This document shows positions 55,591-63,709 of a stretch of 64,000 nt of DNA, in pieces (the stretch's first letter is position 1; each line of letters opens with the position of its first letter). Below the pieces are notes generated by a model, which saw only the letters and a list, made by a program, of their open reading frames with translations, did no database searches and had not been told where the DNA came from. The stretch is from Micromonospora alfalfae. Lineage in GTDB: Bacteria > Actinomycetota > Actinomycetes > Mycobacteriales > Micromonosporaceae. The stretch is taken from assembly GCF_022230925.1 (NCBI RefSeq), contig NZ_JAKKFH010000032.1, positions 62,001 through 126,000 on the forward strand. Reading direction: 5' to 3'. Position numbers and translations under genes: made by a program.

Positions 55591-55734
55591 CGGGCCGCGG
55601 CGTGAGCGACCGCAACCCCACGCGCTCCTCGAACACACCTGTCAGGGCAGTATTACCCCGTCGTGGCCGGTGGTGACAGCGCCCCCGACAGCGGCGAAGT
55701 CCGACGTCGAACCAGTGGTATCGCGGGGAGCGCA

Positions 55735-56271
55735 ATGATCACCGAACATGTCCGGGATGCGGCGGCGACGGCGTTCGTCTTCGGCTTCTTCGCCACCAGT
55801 TGGTTCGGTTGGGCGCAGGAGGCACCCCCGAAGCGATGGCGGCCGGTGCTCATCGCTGGTTCGGTTCTGTCCCTGCTCACGGCGGCCGCTGGGGCCCTGC
55901 TCGCCTGGCGTCACTGGTCGGACGGTACGGCGTTCGACGCCGACACCAGCCCTACCTTCGGCATCGTCGTCGGCATCGAGTTCGGCGCCGCCGCGGTCGG
56001 TGCCGGGCTGCTCGCTCTGCTGCGGCGTAATGAGCTGGCAGCCCCTTGGATCGCCCTCGTCGTGGGCGTGCACCTCTTCCCAGTTGCGGCGCTGATCGAC
56101 TACCCGTTGATTCATCTGGTCGCCGCGCTCGTCACCGTGGTGGCCCTCGCGGCGGTGCCGGTGGCCCGGGCTCGTGCCGTGGCGGTGAGCGCGGTGGTCG
56201 GGCTCGGTACTGGCGGAGTGCTCCTGGTCGCCGCGGTGTCCTCGCTGCTCATCGCCCTGTTGGGCTACTGA
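55735..56271 (+). CDS. Polytopic membrane protein of unknown function
   Basis: Protein of 178 aa with five to six helices (FVFGFFATSWFGWA, VLIAGSVLSLLTAAAGALLAW, FGIVVGIEFGAAAVGAGLLAL, IALVVGVHLFPVAALI, two more). Similar proteins occur in many bacteria without function. The ATG has GGGAG upstream. It ends convergent to cutC across a hairpin. Confidence 0.72.
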   Translation: MITEHVRDAAATAFVFGFFATSWFGWAQEAPPKRWRPVLIAGSVLSLLTAAAGALLAWRHWSDGTAFDADTSPTFGIVVGIEFGAAAVGAGLLALLRRNELAAPWIALVVGVHLFPVAALIDYPLIHLVAALVTVVALAAVPVARARAVAVSAVVGLGTGGVLLVAAVSSLLIALLGY

Positions 56272-56337
56272 GGACGGTCGCCGTCATCCCGGGGTGACAT
56301 CGCGGCGCTGGTCCATCGGCTGACACCCGCGAGCGGC

Positions 56338-56364
56338 GGGCCTGAAGGCAACTCCTCCAGGCCC
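56338..56364. terminator. Bidirectional terminator before cutC
   Basis: GGGCCTG and CAGGCCC form a 7-bp stem with a 13-nt loop between two convergent genes. Confidence 0.55.
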
Positions 56365-56390
56365 CACCGCTGGTCAGGGCGCGCTTCCGG

Positions 56391-57134
56391 TCAGGCGCGG
56401 GCGGCGGCGAGCACCTGGCCGACCAGGGCGCCCGAGGTGCCCGAACGCTCGTACTCGGGCCGGTTCAGGCTGCCACCCATCAGCGGCGCGGGGTTGCGGT
56501 GCACGGCCGGGCTGTCCGAGCTGACCAGTGCCGCGAAGTGGTACTCGTCGGCGCCGGTCGCCTCGACGATCCGGGCGATGTTGCGCGGGGTGATGCCACC
56601 GCCCGGCATGATGACGATCCGGCCGGCGGCCCGGCGCACCAGGTCGGCGATGAGCGGAGCACCCTCCAGCACGCTGACCTCCTGCCCCGAGGTGAGCACC
56701 CGGTGCACGCCCAGCTCGATCAGCTGCTCCAGCGCCGCGTGCGGGTCACGGGTCATGTCGAACGCCCTGTGGAAGGTGATGCTGGCGTCGCCCGCGGCGG
56801 CGATCAGCCGGCGGGTGGTCGGGACGTCGACGTCACCCTCGGCGGTCAACGCGCCGATCACGATGCCGTGCGCGCCGGCTGCCACTGCGGCCTGCACGTC
56901 CCGCTCCATGGCCTCGATCTCGAACGGCGAGTAGATGAAGTCGCCGGCCCGGGGACGGACGATCACGTGTACCCGGATCCGGCTGACCGCCCGCATCGTC
57001 GTCTCGATGGTGCCCAGGCTGGGGGTCAGCCCGCCGTCGAAGAGCGCTGAGCACAACTCCACCCGGTCGGCGCCGGCCTCCTCTGCGGCGACCGCTCCCT
57101 CGACGCTGTCGATGCAGATCTCGAATGTGTTCAT
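56391..57134 (-). CDS. cutC: CutC family protein
   Basis: Protein of 247 aa, TIM barrel. FEICIDSVEGAVAAEEAGAD, RVELCSALFDGGLTPSLG, VIVRPRAGDFIYS, FHRAFDMTRD, VLTSGQ and MPGGGI are all family landmarks. CutC was named for copper homeostasis but that role is weakly supported. It is the last gene of the ABC transporter - asparaginase operon (ATGA overlap), which argues for a role in a small-molecule pathway, not copper. Confidence 0.9.
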   Translation of the reverse strand: MNTFEICIDSVEGAVAAEEAGADRVELCSALFDGGLTPSLGTIETTMRAVSRIRVHVIVRPRAGDFIYSPFEIEAMERDVQAAVAAGAHGIVIGALTAEGDVDVPTTRRLIAAAGDASITFHRAFDMTRDPHAALEQLIELGVHRVLTSGQEVSVLEGAPLIADLVRRAAGRIVIMPGGGITPRNIARIVEATGADEYHFAALVSSDSPAVHRNPAPLMGGSLNRPEYERSGTSGALVGQVLAAARA

Positions 57135-58150
57135 GATTCTTCCTTTTCCGTGCGAGGCGATGCCGCTTCGGTCCGAGACGGTGCTGTGGTCCAGTCGATG
57201 ACGGCCGTGACGGCACCAACGGGTACGCCGCCGCCGAGCACCGGCACCTGGCGCAGCGCGTCGGCCCCACCAACCGGTACGCCCACAGCGTCGAGGGCGG
57301 CGAGGGCGATGGCGGTGGTGGCGCGGGGCGAACCGTCGATCGCCTTCACCGCCACCGCGTGACCGTCCGGTGCGGCCACCGCGAGCACGCCTTCGGCCCC
57401 ACCCTTGGCGAGGACGCCGGGCAGCGCCCGCATGAGATCGGTGTTCGGGTGCCCGTTCCAACCACCGACGTACTCAGGGTGTTGGCGCATTGCCTGCGCG
57501 ACCAGCGCCTCGTCGCTGCCGGCGGGCGCGGTGACCAACGCCTGGAAGGTGCGGGCCAGGCCGGTCAGCGACAGGCCGAACAGCGGTGCCCCACAGCCGT
57601 CGACCGCGTGGTGCGCGATCGGCGAGCCGGCCAGCCGGGCGACGGCGGCGGCGGTTTCCCGCTGGAGCGGGTGCTCCGGGTCGAGGTAGTCGTCTGTGCT
57701 CCAGGACCGGGCGACGCAGGCGACCAGCATCGCGGCGTGCTTGCCGGAGCAGTTCATCCGGATCCGGTCGCGCTGTCCGCCGGCGCGGATCAACCGGTCC
57801 CGGGTCGGTTCGTCCTCCGGCCAGTCCTCCGGGCAGCCGAGCGCGTCCTCGGTCAGGCCGGCCCCGGCCAGCATCGCCCGAACCACCTCGACGTGCCTGT
57901 CTTCGCCGGTGTGGCTGCCAGCGGCGAGGGCCAGCGCCGGCCCGATCAGCTCGTCACCCGCCGCGATCCGGCAGGCCAGCGCCTGCACCGGCTTGAGGGT
58001 GGAGCGGGGCAGCACCGGCTCGTCGGGTACGCCGGCGGCGAGGGCGACAGTCCCGTCCGGGGCGAGCACCACGACGCTGCCGTAGTGCCGGCTCTCGACG
58101 AAGCCGTTGCGCACGACCCGGCCCAGTTCGGCGTAACGGAAGATGGTCAC
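57131..58150 (-). CDS. Asparaginase (asparaginase II / AnsA-like family)
   Basis: Protein of 339 aa. YAELGRVVRNGFVESRHYGSVV and RSTLKPVQALA, MNCSGKHAAMLV and DGCGAPLFGLSLTGLA identify the asparaginase II family, distinct from the E. coli AnsA/AnsB type. It probably hydrolyses L-asparagine or a derivative; no signal peptide. Its GTG start overlaps the permease stop, and its stop overlaps cutC, so uptake and hydrolysis are coupled. Confidence 0.88.
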   Translation of the reverse strand: MTIFRYAELGRVVRNGFVESRHYGSVVVLAPDGTVALAAGVPDEPVLPRSTLKPVQALACRIAAGDELIGPALALAAGSHTGEDRHVEVVRAMLAGAGLTEDALGCPEDWPEDEPTRDRLIRAGGQRDRIRMNCSGKHAAMLVACVARSWSTDDYLDPEHPLQRETAAAVARLAGSPIAHHAVDGCGAPLFGLSLTGLARTFQALVTAPAGSDEALVAQAMRQHPEYVGGWNGHPNTDLMRALPGVLAKGGAEGVLAVAAPDGHAVAVKAIDGSPRATTAIALAALDAVGVPVGGADALRQVPVLGGGVPVGAVTAVIDWTTAPSRTEAASPRTEKEES

Positions 58151-59016
58151 CGGGGGGTGTTCCCTTCGAGGAGTGGTGGGGGCAGTTCGGCGGTCCGCCG
58201 TCCGCGCCGTCCGCCGAAGCGGCCGTTGCGGGCCTGGAGTACGCGGGCGAACTTCGACAGCGAGGCGTTGACCACCAGATAGATCAGCGCCACCACCAGG
58301 AATGTCTGGATCAGCAGGTGGGTGTACGAGGAGAGCACCTGCCCGCTGTAGAGCAGCTCGGTGTAGCTGACCACGAAGCCGAGCGAGGTGTCCTTGAGCA
58401 GCCCGACCAGCTGGCTGACCAGGGACGGGGCGAGTTGGAGTAGCGCCTGCGGCAGCACCACCAGTGCCATCACCTGCCCGCGGCGCAGCCCGACCGCGAG
58501 GCCGGCCTCGGTCTGCCCTCGGTCCAGTGCCAGGATGCCGGATCGGAAGATCTCCGCGAACGCCGCCGAGTTGGAGACCACCAGCGGCACCACGAGCTTC
58601 CAGAACAGCGGGAAGTTCAGCCCGTACTGCGGCAGCGCGAACAGCGTCACGTAGATCAGCAGCAGGGTGGGTACGGTCCGGAAGATCTCCACGTACGCGC
58701 CGGCCAGCCAGCGCAGCGGTCGGTGCGTCGACAGCCGGCCGAGCGCCAGCAGCAGTCCGAGCGCGGCGCTGAGCACCGCTGTCGCGGCGGCGGCGCGCAC
58801 CGTTGCCCAGAGGCCGTTGAGCAGGTACCGCCAGATGGGCCAGGTGGTGAACGGCTCCCACCGGGCGGCGGCCAACTCGCCGTGGCTGGCGAACTGATAG
58901 ACCGCCGCGACCACTGCACCGGCCAGGAGAACGGCGCCCAGCACTGTGGCGATCCGGATCCGCCGTTGGGCGCGCGGACCGGGCTCGTCGAAGAGGATCT
59001 GTTGCGTCTTGTTCAT
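58147..59016 (-). CDS. Amino acid ABC transporter permease 2
   Basis: Protein of 289 aa, His/Glu/Gln/Arg/opine permease family. A first helix is followed by the core with AYVEIFRTVPTLLLIYVTLFALP, SNSAAFAEIFRSGILAL and the EAA loop (GQTEAGLAVGLRRGQVMALVVLPQAL). The Arg/Pro-rich C terminus is unusual. It pairs with permease 1 (4-nt overlap). Confidence 0.92.
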   Translation of the reverse strand: MNKTQQILFDEPGPRAQRRIRIATVLGAVLLAGAVVAAVYQFASHGELAAARWEPFTTWPIWRYLLNGLWATVRAAAATAVLSAALGLLLALGRLSTHRPLRWLAGAYVEIFRTVPTLLLIYVTLFALPQYGLNFPLFWKLVVPLVVSNSAAFAEIFRSGILALDRGQTEAGLAVGLRRGQVMALVVLPQALLQLAPSLVSQLVGLLKDTSLGFVVSYTELLYSGQVLSSYTHLLIQTFLVVALIYLVVNASLSKFARVLQARNGRFGGRRGRRTAELPPPLLEGNTPR

Positions 59017-59657
59017 CGGACGATCGCCAGCCTTCGTTCGAGCAGGCCGGTGACCTGACCGATGATCAGCGCCAGCAGCATGTAGGCGAGGCCCGCGCCG
59101 GTGAACACAGCGATCGGTTGAGCCTCGACCAGGTTGACGGTGTTGGCCGCCTGGGTCAGCTCGACCACGCCGACGGCGGCGGCCAGCGAGGTGTTCATCA
59201 GCAGCGCGATGCAGATGTTGCCGATCGGCTGGATCACCGCCCGGAGTCCCTGCGGCAGGATCACGTGCCGCAGGGACTGGCCGAAGGTGAGGCCGATGGC
59301 TCGGGCTGCCTCAGCCTGGCCCACACCAACCGTGTTGATCCCGGCGCGGATCGCCTCGGCCAGGTACGCCCCCTCGTACACCGCGATGACGATCGCGGCG
59401 GAGGTGAACAGCGGGAACGTGATGCCGATGGTCGGCAGCGCGAACACGAAGAGGACCAGCAACGCCAGCAGCGGCAGGTTCTGGAACACCTCCACGTACG
59501 CGGTGCCGATGGCGCGCAGCAGCGGGACAGGGGCGATGCGCAGGGTGGCCACGACGATGCCCAGCAGCATCGCGCCGACGGTGGTCACGACTGTCAGTTC
59601 GACAGTCGTGACCAGGCCGTGGCCAAGCTCGCTCAGGTGGGCGGTGAGGGCTTCCAT
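59013..59657 (-). CDS. Amino acid ABC transporter permease 1
   Basis: Protein of 214 aa, five helices, with AYVEVFQNLPLLALLVLFVFA, YEGAYLAEAIRAGINTV and the EAA loop GQAEAARAIGLTFGQSLRHVILPQ. Of GluC type. The reading frame overlaps permease 2 by four bases. It follows the binding protein by 16 nt. Confidence 0.92.
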   Translation of the reverse strand: MEALTAHLSELGHGLVTTVELTVVTTVGAMLLGIVVATLRIAPVPLLRAIGTAYVEVFQNLPLLALLVLFVFALPTIGITFPLFTSAAIVIAVYEGAYLAEAIRAGINTVGVGQAEAARAIGLTFGQSLRHVILPQGLRAVIQPIGNICIALLMNTSLAAAVGVVELTQAANTVNLVEAQPIAVFTGAGLAYMLLALIIGQVTGLLERRLAIVR

Positions 59658-59673
59658 CGGTACGAGAGGCTGC

Positions 59674-60642
59674 TCAGGAGCCGTCGGCGGAACCGAGGGC
59701 GGGCGGAGTGGGCGCTCCGCCCTCCACCACCGAGCCGAGGGTGCCTTCCCAGACCTTCGCCCACGTGCCGTCGGCCTGGATCTTCTTCAGCCAGTTGTTG
59801 ACGAACTCCTTGAACTGCGCGTCCTCCTTGTTGAGGCCGATGCCGTAGGCCTCGGTGGTGAACGGCTCGCCCACCACCTTCATCCCCGGGTTCGCCTTGG
59901 CGCCCGAGGCGAGCAGCGTGAAGTCCTGCACGTACGCGTCGCCGCGCTTCTGCAGCAGCGCCTGCAACGCCTGCGGGTCGGTGCCGAAGGCGATCTGCTT
60001 CGAGCCGGGCGCGGCGGAGGGCAGCGCGGTGACGGCGGGGGTGTTCGCCCCGACGATCACGGTCTTGCCGGCGAGGTCCTTGACGCTCTTGATCGAGGTG
60101 TCGTCCTTGCGGACCCCGACGGCGAGGCCGGAGGTGAGGTACGGCCCGGCGAAGGCGACCTGGGTGGCCCGCTGCGGGGTGATCGTGTACGTCTGGAAGA
60201 CCGCGTCCACCGACTTGGCCTGGAGCATGGCCTCCCGGGTCTGGGTGCCGATGGTCGTCGTCTTCACCTCGGGCTTGCCGGTGATGTACTTCGCCAGCAA
60301 CTTCGCCATGTCGGCGTCGAAGCCCTCGATGGTGCCGCTGACCGGGTTCTGCTGGGCGAGCAGCGGCGCGTCCAGCGATCCGCCGATGTTCAGGTAGCCG
60401 CGCTTGCGGATCGCGTCCATCGTCGAACCGGCCGGGATGTCCGCGTCGGTGGCCACCGGGGCGGCGTCGTACACCGACTGGGCGACCACGCCGTCGCCGC
60501 CCAGGCCGGGGTTGCCGGGCAGCGCCGGAGCACTGCCGCCGCTGTCGCCGCCACAGCCGGTGGCGGCGAGGGCCACCGCTACCGCGGTGGCGGTGAGGGC
60601 GAGCGACCGCCGCCCGGTGAAGCTCATCTTGAGGATTGACAT
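59674..60642 (-). CDS. Amino acid ABC transporter substrate-binding lipoprotein
   Basis: Protein of 322 aa, lipoprotein (LAATGC, Cys30). Family 3 binding-protein features: MDAIRKRGYLNIGGSLDAP, GFDADMAKLLAKYI, DAVFQTYTITPQRATQVAFAGPY and a closing NNWLKKIQADGTWAKVWEGTLG. GluB-like, so polar or acidic amino acids are likely ligands. GGGAGG precedes the ATG. Confidence 0.92.
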   Translation of the reverse strand: MSILKMSFTGRRSLALTATAVAVALAATGCGGDSGGSAPALPGNPGLGGDGVVAQSVYDAAPVATDADIPAGSTMDAIRKRGYLNIGGSLDAPLLAQQNPVSGTIEGFDADMAKLLAKYITGKPEVKTTTIGTQTREAMLQAKSVDAVFQTYTITPQRATQVAFAGPYLTSGLAVGVRKDDTSIKSVKDLAGKTVIVGANTPAVTALPSAAPGSKQIAFGTDPQALQALLQKRGDAYVQDFTLLASGAKANPGMKVVGEPFTTEAYGIGLNKEDAQFKEFVNNWLKKIQADGTWAKVWEGTLGSVVEGGAPTPPALGSADGS

Positions 60643-60661
60643 GACACCCTCCCGTTGGGGG

Positions 60662-61423
60662 CTAGTGCTGGAGGATCTTGGAAAGGAAATCGCGGGCCCG
60701 CTCGGTGCGCGGAGCTGCGAAGAAGTCGTCGGGTGCGCCGGATTCGACGATCCGACCGTCGTCCATGAAGACCACCCGGTCGGCGGCGCGACGGGCGAAG
60801 CCCATCTCGTGGGTCACCACGATCATGGTCATCCCCTCGGCGGCGAGAGAGACCATCACGTCGAGCACCTCGTTGACCATTTCCGGGTCGAGGGCCGAGG
60901 TCGGCTCGTCGAAGAGCAGCACCTTCGGTTGCATCGCCAGGGCTCGGGCGATCGCGGCCCGCTGCTGCTGCCCGCCGGAGAGTTGGGCCGGGTGGTGGTC
61001 CGCCTTGTCGGCGATGCCGACGCGCTCCAGCAGGGCCATCGCCTGCTGCCGCGCCTCGGGTCGGGGGATCCGACGGACCCGGGTGGGGCCGAGGGTGATG
61101 TTGTCCAGCACCGTCTTGTGGCCGAAGAGGTTGAAGGACTGGAAGACCATCCCGACATCGGCGCGCAGCCGGGCCAGCGCGCGGCCCTCGGCGGGCAGCG
61201 GCTCACCGTCGATCTCGACGCTGCCCTGCCCGGCGGTCTCCAGCCGGTTGAGGCAGCGGCACAGTGTCGACTTGCCGGAGCCGGAGGGCCCCACCACGAC
61301 GACCACCTCGCCAGCGGCCACAGTGAGGTCGATGTCCTTGAGCACGTGCAGCGGACCGAACCACTTGTTCAGGCCGCGTACCGACACCATCGGTCGGTTC
61401 GCACCCGTCGTCTCCGGTGCCAC
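60662..61423 (-). CDS. Amino acid ABC transporter ATP-binding protein
   Basis: Protein of 253 aa with Walker A VVVVVGPSGSGKSTLCRCLN, signature LSGGQQQRAAIARAL, Walker B VLLFDEPTSALDPE and H-loop VVTHEMGFA. GluA/GlnQ-type. First gene of a six-gene operon; GTG 61423 or ATG 61390. It diverges from a ROK repressor across 130 nt. Confidence 0.93.
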   Translation of the reverse strand: MAPETTGANRPMVSVRGLNKWFGPLHVLKDIDLTVAAGEVVVVVGPSGSGKSTLCRCLNRLETAGQGSVEIDGEPLPAEGRALARLRADVGMVFQSFNLFGHKTVLDNITLGPTRVRRIPRPEARQQAMALLERVGIADKADHHPAQLSGGQQQRAAIARALAMQPKVLLFDEPTSALDPEMVNEVLDVMVSLAAEGMTMIVVTHEMGFARRAADRVVFMDDGRIVESGAPDDFFAAPRTERARDFLSKILQH

Positions 61424-61450
61424 CAGACGGCCTCACTTCCTTCGACTACA

Positions 61451-61461
61451 AAACTAAGTCA
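61451..61461. promoter_or_regulatory. Direct repeat AAACTAAGTCA, copy 1
   Basis: The same 11 bp occurs again at 61503-61513, 52 bp (about five helical turns) away, in the divergent promoter region of the ABC operon and the ROK gene. Candidate ROK sites. Confidence 0.6.
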
Positions 61462-61502
61462 GCTTCATATCGAACCAACAGCGTCATCTAAAGGTAGCCA
61501 GC

Positions 61503-61513
61503 AAACTAAGTCA
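61503..61513. promoter_or_regulatory. Direct repeat AAACTAAGTCA, copy 2
   Basis: Second copy, overlapping a minus-strand TTGACT (61509-61514) that could be the -35 box of the ABC transporter operon. Confidence 0.6.
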
Positions 61514-61553
61514 ACCGGTTGCTTGAACAAACTCCGGGTGCTAAGAAGCTGAC

Positions 61554-62744
61554 GTGACGATTGACGACGCGCCACGCGATGCCCTCCGGGGCGGCCCCCG
61601 GGAGCTACTGCGCTGGGTGGCCACCGGTGCGGCCGTCAGTCGGGCCGACCTGTCCCGCCTCTCCGGGCTCTCCCCGTCGACGGTCTCCCAGCGGGTCGAG
61701 GCGTTGATCAGTCAGGGGCTGCTGGAGGAGGCCGGCGCCGGGCGGTCCCGGGGTGGCAGGCGACCCCGCCAACTCGCCGTGCCCACCGGCGGCGCAGTGG
61801 TCGGTGCCATCGACCTCGGCGCGCATCACGCCCGCGTCGGCACCCTGGATCTCTCCGGGCGGGTGGTCAAGGCCCGCACCCTGCCGGTCCGCATCGAGGA
61901 CGGCCCGGAGGCGGTGCTCGGCGCGCTGCTCGCCGAGGTCGCCACGCTGGTGGGCAGCGCTCCGGCGGCCGGCGACGGGGCGGTGGCCGGTGGCTCCGCG
62001 GGAGGCGCGCTCCGCGGCGTCGGCATCGGGATTCCCGGTCCGGTGCAGCACTCCACCGGACGGATCGTCAGCCCATCGCGGATGCCCGGCTGGAACGGCT
62101 TCGACGTTGCCGCGTTCTGCGCCGGCCGTGTCGACGTGCCGGTCATCGTGGACAACGACGCCAACCTGATGGCGCTCGGCGCGCACCGCACCGCGCATTC
62201 CGAGTTGGACCACGCCGTCTACATCAAGGCTGGCACCGGAATCGGCTCCGGTGTGATCGCCAGTGGACGGTTGCACCGGGGCGCGCAGGGATCGGCCGGG
62301 GACATCAGCCACTGTCGGGTGGTGGCCGATCCCGCGCCACCGTGCACCTGCGGCAACGCCGGTTGCCTGGAGGCGGTGGCCAGCGGCGCCGCACTGGTCA
62401 CCGCGCTCCGGGAGCAGGGTGTGCCGGTCTCCGACCTGACCGGTGTGATCCGCCTGATCGACGACGGTGACCGGCAGGCCACCGCCCTCGCCCGGCAGGC
62501 CGGCCGCGCCGTCGGCGAGATCCTGGCCGTGGTGGTCAACTTCTTCAACCCGCAGGTGGTGGCGATCGGTGGTCGGCTCGCCGACTGCGAGCCCCTGCTG
62601 GCCAGCATGCGGGCCACCCTCTACGAGCGGTGCCTCCCACTGGCCACCCAGACCCTGCTCATCGAACGCGTGGCCGCCGGCCAGGACGTCGGCATCACCG
62701 GTGCCGCCCACCTGGTGATCGACCACGTCGTAGCGGCCGCCTGA
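61554..62744 (+). CDS. ROK family transcriptional repressor (zinc motif intact)
   Basis: Protein of 396 aa with an N-terminal winged helix (VSRADLSRLSGLSPSTVSQR) and a ROK domain: AIDLGAHHARVGTLDLSGR, VDNDANLMALGAHRT, GDISHCRVV and the zinc cluster CTCGNAGCLEAVASG. GTG 61554. It diverges from the amino acid ABC - asparaginase - cutC operon, which it likely controls, with a sugar or sugar-amino-acid conjugate as effector (inference). Confidence 0.9.
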   Translation: MTIDDAPRDALRGGPRELLRWVATGAAVSRADLSRLSGLSPSTVSQRVEALISQGLLEEAGAGRSRGGRRPRQLAVPTGGAVVGAIDLGAHHARVGTLDLSGRVVKARTLPVRIEDGPEAVLGALLAEVATLVGSAPAAGDGAVAGGSAGGALRGVGIGIPGPVQHSTGRIVSPSRMPGWNGFDVAAFCAGRVDVPVIVDNDANLMALGAHRTAHSELDHAVYIKAGTGIGSGVIASGRLHRGAQGSAGDISHCRVVADPAPPCTCGNAGCLEAVASGAALVTALREQGVPVSDLTGVIRLIDDGDRQATALARQAGRAVGEILAVVVNFFNPQVVAIGGRLADCEPLLASMRATLYERCLPLATQTLLIERVAAGQDVGITGAAHLVIDHVVAAA

Positions 62745-62869
62745 CCTCGCTCAAACCGACTGCGACGATCACGTAGGGCAGTTTTCTACTGACAATTTCC
62801 TTACCCGCAGTCACGTAGCCTCCCGGTGTTCCTCACTTCACCGTGATCGCTCCTGGAGGTTTCGACGTG

Positions 62870-63694
62870 CGGATCAGCCGACAGTTGCTCGTGCCGATCT
62901 CGTTGGCAGCGGTGCTGACGACCGCCGCCTGTGGCCTGTCCACACCGGCGTCCGGGCAGGCCGAAGTCCCACGCCCCGGCCCGATTGCGCAGAGCTCAGC
63001 TCCGAGCCGCAGCGATACGCCGACCTCCAGCCCGACTCCGGAGATCCCGACCGACGCGCAGATCCCCACCAGGGCAGGCGGCACCTTCACCACCGCCAGC
63101 GGCAACGGTCGCGTGATAGGCAAGGGCAAGAAGCGGGTGCGCTACAGCGTCTCGGTGGAGAAGGGCATCAAATGGGGTGACATCCCCGCCTGGAAACCGG
63201 ACCGGTTCGCCGCGAGCATCGAGCAGGTGTTGGCGGCCCCGAACGGGTGGGCCACGTCGGCACAGCACCCGGTCACCAACGCGGCGGTGAACCTGACCCG
63301 GGCGTCGTGGTCCTTCCAGCGGGTCGGCACCTCCACCGTCGACGTCGACGTGCGGCTCGCGACGCCGAGGACGGTGGACAGGCTCTGCGGCGCGAGCGGC
63401 GTCGACACCGAGGGCGTCTACTCCTGCAAGTACGGCAAGACAATCATGATCAACCTGCGGCGGTGGCTCCAGGGCTCACCGGGATACCCGGTCAGCATCG
63501 ACGAGTACCACGCCGGCGTGATCAATCACGAGTTCGGTCACTTCCTCGGCTTCGCCCACATGAAGTGCGGCGGTCGCGGCAAGCCGGCCCCGGTCATGAT
63601 GACGCAGACGATGGGCCTGAGCGGGTGCGTGCCGAACGTCAGCCCGTTCGTCGGCAACGGACAGTTCGTCAGCGGACCGTGGGCGCCATCCTGA
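62870..63694 (+). CDS. DUF3152 lipoprotein with metzincin motif
   Basis: Protein of 274 aa. Lipobox LTTAAC (Cys22), a Ser/Pro/Thr-rich linker to about residue 75, then a DUF3152 domain with HEFGHFLGFAH (His220, Glu221, His224, His230), an exact metzincin HExxHxxGxxH, and PVMMTQTMG as a plausible Met-turn. Four Cys in the domain may form disulfides. Probably a surface-attached metalloprotease. GTG 62870 follows GGAGG at 7 nt; upstream starts would spoil the signal peptide. Confidence 0.88.
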   Translation, partial: RISRQLLVPISLAAVLTTAACGLSTPASGQAEVPRPGPIAQSSAPSRSDTPTSSPTPEIPTDAQIPTRAGGTFTTASGNGRVIGKGKKRVRYSVSVEKGIKWGDIPAWKPDRFAASIEQVLAAPNGWATSAQHPVTNAAVNLTRASWSFQRVGTSTVDVDVRLATPRTVDRLCGASGVDTEGVYSCKYGKTIMINLRRWLQGSPGYPVSIDEYHAGVINHEFGHFLGFAHMKCGGRGKPAPVMMTQTMGLSGCVPNVSPFVGNGQFVSGPWAPS

Positions 63695-63709
63695 CTTGGC
63701 TTCTCTGTC

